From NCBI GenBank assembly GCA_902495005.1, contig CABUVL010000001.1, positions 124,001-188,000 on the forward strand: 64,000 nucleotides of DNA, in the 5' to 3' direction. Shown piece by piece: positions 63,533 through 64,000 of this stretch; the stretch's first letter is position 1, and the number at the start of each line of letters is the position of its first letter. Made by a program: the position numbers and the translations under genes. The DNA comes from an uncultured Verrucomicrobiota bacterium. Lineage in GTDB: Bacteria; Verrucomicrobiota; Verrucomicrobiia; Opitutales; UBA9783. The notes under the pieces were generated by a model that made no database searches, was not told the DNA's origin, and was given only the letters and a program-made list of their open reading frames with translations.

Positions 63533-64000
63533 TTATAAATTTAACACGCGTATCACGTTTTTCGAAAAGGTTGCTAGCTCCTCGCTTGTACAACGCCACG
63601 TCCAATTGGAATTACTTACGGTGGAGGGTGTGTTGATGCGTCCCTGAGGGCCTTTTTTGAGCCAATCTTGTAAGGGAATGATGACCATATGGGGGGCAGG
63701 ATGTTTGCAAGCGAGTCGAATTAAGTCAAAAACGACGTCGTCGGTGTTGGCTTTGAGGGATGTGGGGTGCAATAATTTTAAACAGGCTGACTTAACGGAT
63801 TCGGGGGCATGTTCGAACCATCCGCGTGTTGTGTCGTTGTCGTGAGTTCCCGTGTATACAATCGTATCCTTTGTCCAGTGTTCAGGCAGATAAGGGTTGT
63901 TTTCTCCATCAAAGGCAAATTGCAAGATGGCCATGCCGGGTAGATTTAATGATTTTTGAAAGTCACGTACCTCTTTGTTTAAATCGCCCAAATCTTCTAG
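63533..64000 (-). CDS. malQ: 4-alpha-glucanotransferase (C-terminal part)
   Basis: The frame enters from the window edge with LEDLGDLNKEVRDF, then GMAILQFAFDGENNPYLPEH, TIVYTGTHDNDTTRGWFEHA and VIIPLQDWLKKGPQGRINTP, all GH77 amylomaltase features. MalQ transfers glucan segments during maltodextrin or glycogen metabolism. About 155 C-terminal residues are visible and the rest lies beyond the window. The C-terminal region looks intact. Confidence 0.95.
   Translation of the reverse strand, partial: LEDLGDLNKEVRDFQKSLNLPGMAILQFAFDGENNPYLPEHWTKDTIVYTGTHDNDTTRGWFEHAPESVKSACLKLLHPTSLKANTDDVVFDLIRLACKHPAPHMVIIPLQDWLKKGPQGRINTPSTVSNSNWTWRCTSEELATFSKNVIRVLNL

Overview
The window looks like a chromosomal segment of a host-associated bacterium of the PVC group, most likely Verrucomicrobiota of the Opitutia/Puniceicoccales kind. 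Basis: an S16-TrmD-L19 cluster without rimM between S16 and TrmD (chlamydia-like), a fused MurC-MurB enzyme, a lone secretin and pseudopilin, a CesT-type type III secretion chaperone, and an OTU-like exported protein. The taxon is inferred from gene content only. Several long gene-free stretches and broken genes (an XRE regulator, a coiled-coil protein, a methyltransferase) suggest ongoing gene decay, as in host-restricted bacteria.

Layout. 1-5.2 kb: rpsP(partial)-trmD-rplS, convergent with a murCB-ddl-ftsQ cell-wall/division operon. 5.5-9.2 kb: an exported nucleoside phosphorylase-type protein, a Na+/H+ antiporter and an L,D-transpeptidase-like protein. 9.2-12.7 kb: uppS-cdsA, aspS and tRNA-Asn. 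13.4-17 kb: glyA, then a secretin with a small exported partner. 17.5-22.2 kb: exported Nudix hydrolase, upp, a 3-methyladenine glycosylase, a helical unknown, and an MBL hydrolase overlapping a pseudopilin. 22.5-37.3 kb: mutS, CesT chaperone plus a tiny downstream ORF, a membrane pyrophosphatase predicted to be K+-independent, rpe, an LptE-like lipoprotein, a STAS protein, a TPR protein, accB-accC-Asp23-AmaP-like-trpS, and a conserved lipoprotein.

37.4-54.3 kb: an integrated genomic island about 16.8 kb long. It sits in an initiator-type tRNA-Met gene. A perfect 49-bp copy of the tRNA 3' part at 54220-54268 marks the other end, next to a tyrosine integrase. A 22-bp TTGCAACC-type repeat lies just inside each end. 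Cargo: Sel1-repeat protein; a three-gene Eco57I-like restriction-modification set with a GIY-YIG/DEAH helicase; a transposon-associated-type protein; Fic; primase-like protein; DUF3987 helicase-like protein; AlpA-type HTH; HipBA; and an unknown protein. Three copies of an exactly 102-bp element built of TGTGACA boxes are spread through the island (two +, one -) and are not explained by any gene.

54.3-64 kb: an AT-rich region with an OTU-like secreted protein lacking the expected catalytic Cys, several broken genes, a NoeA-like methyltransferase, an envelope-type operon (sulfatase-fold membrane protein, unknown, formyltransferase-fold protein, small membrane protein), and the C-terminal part of malQ on the minus strand.
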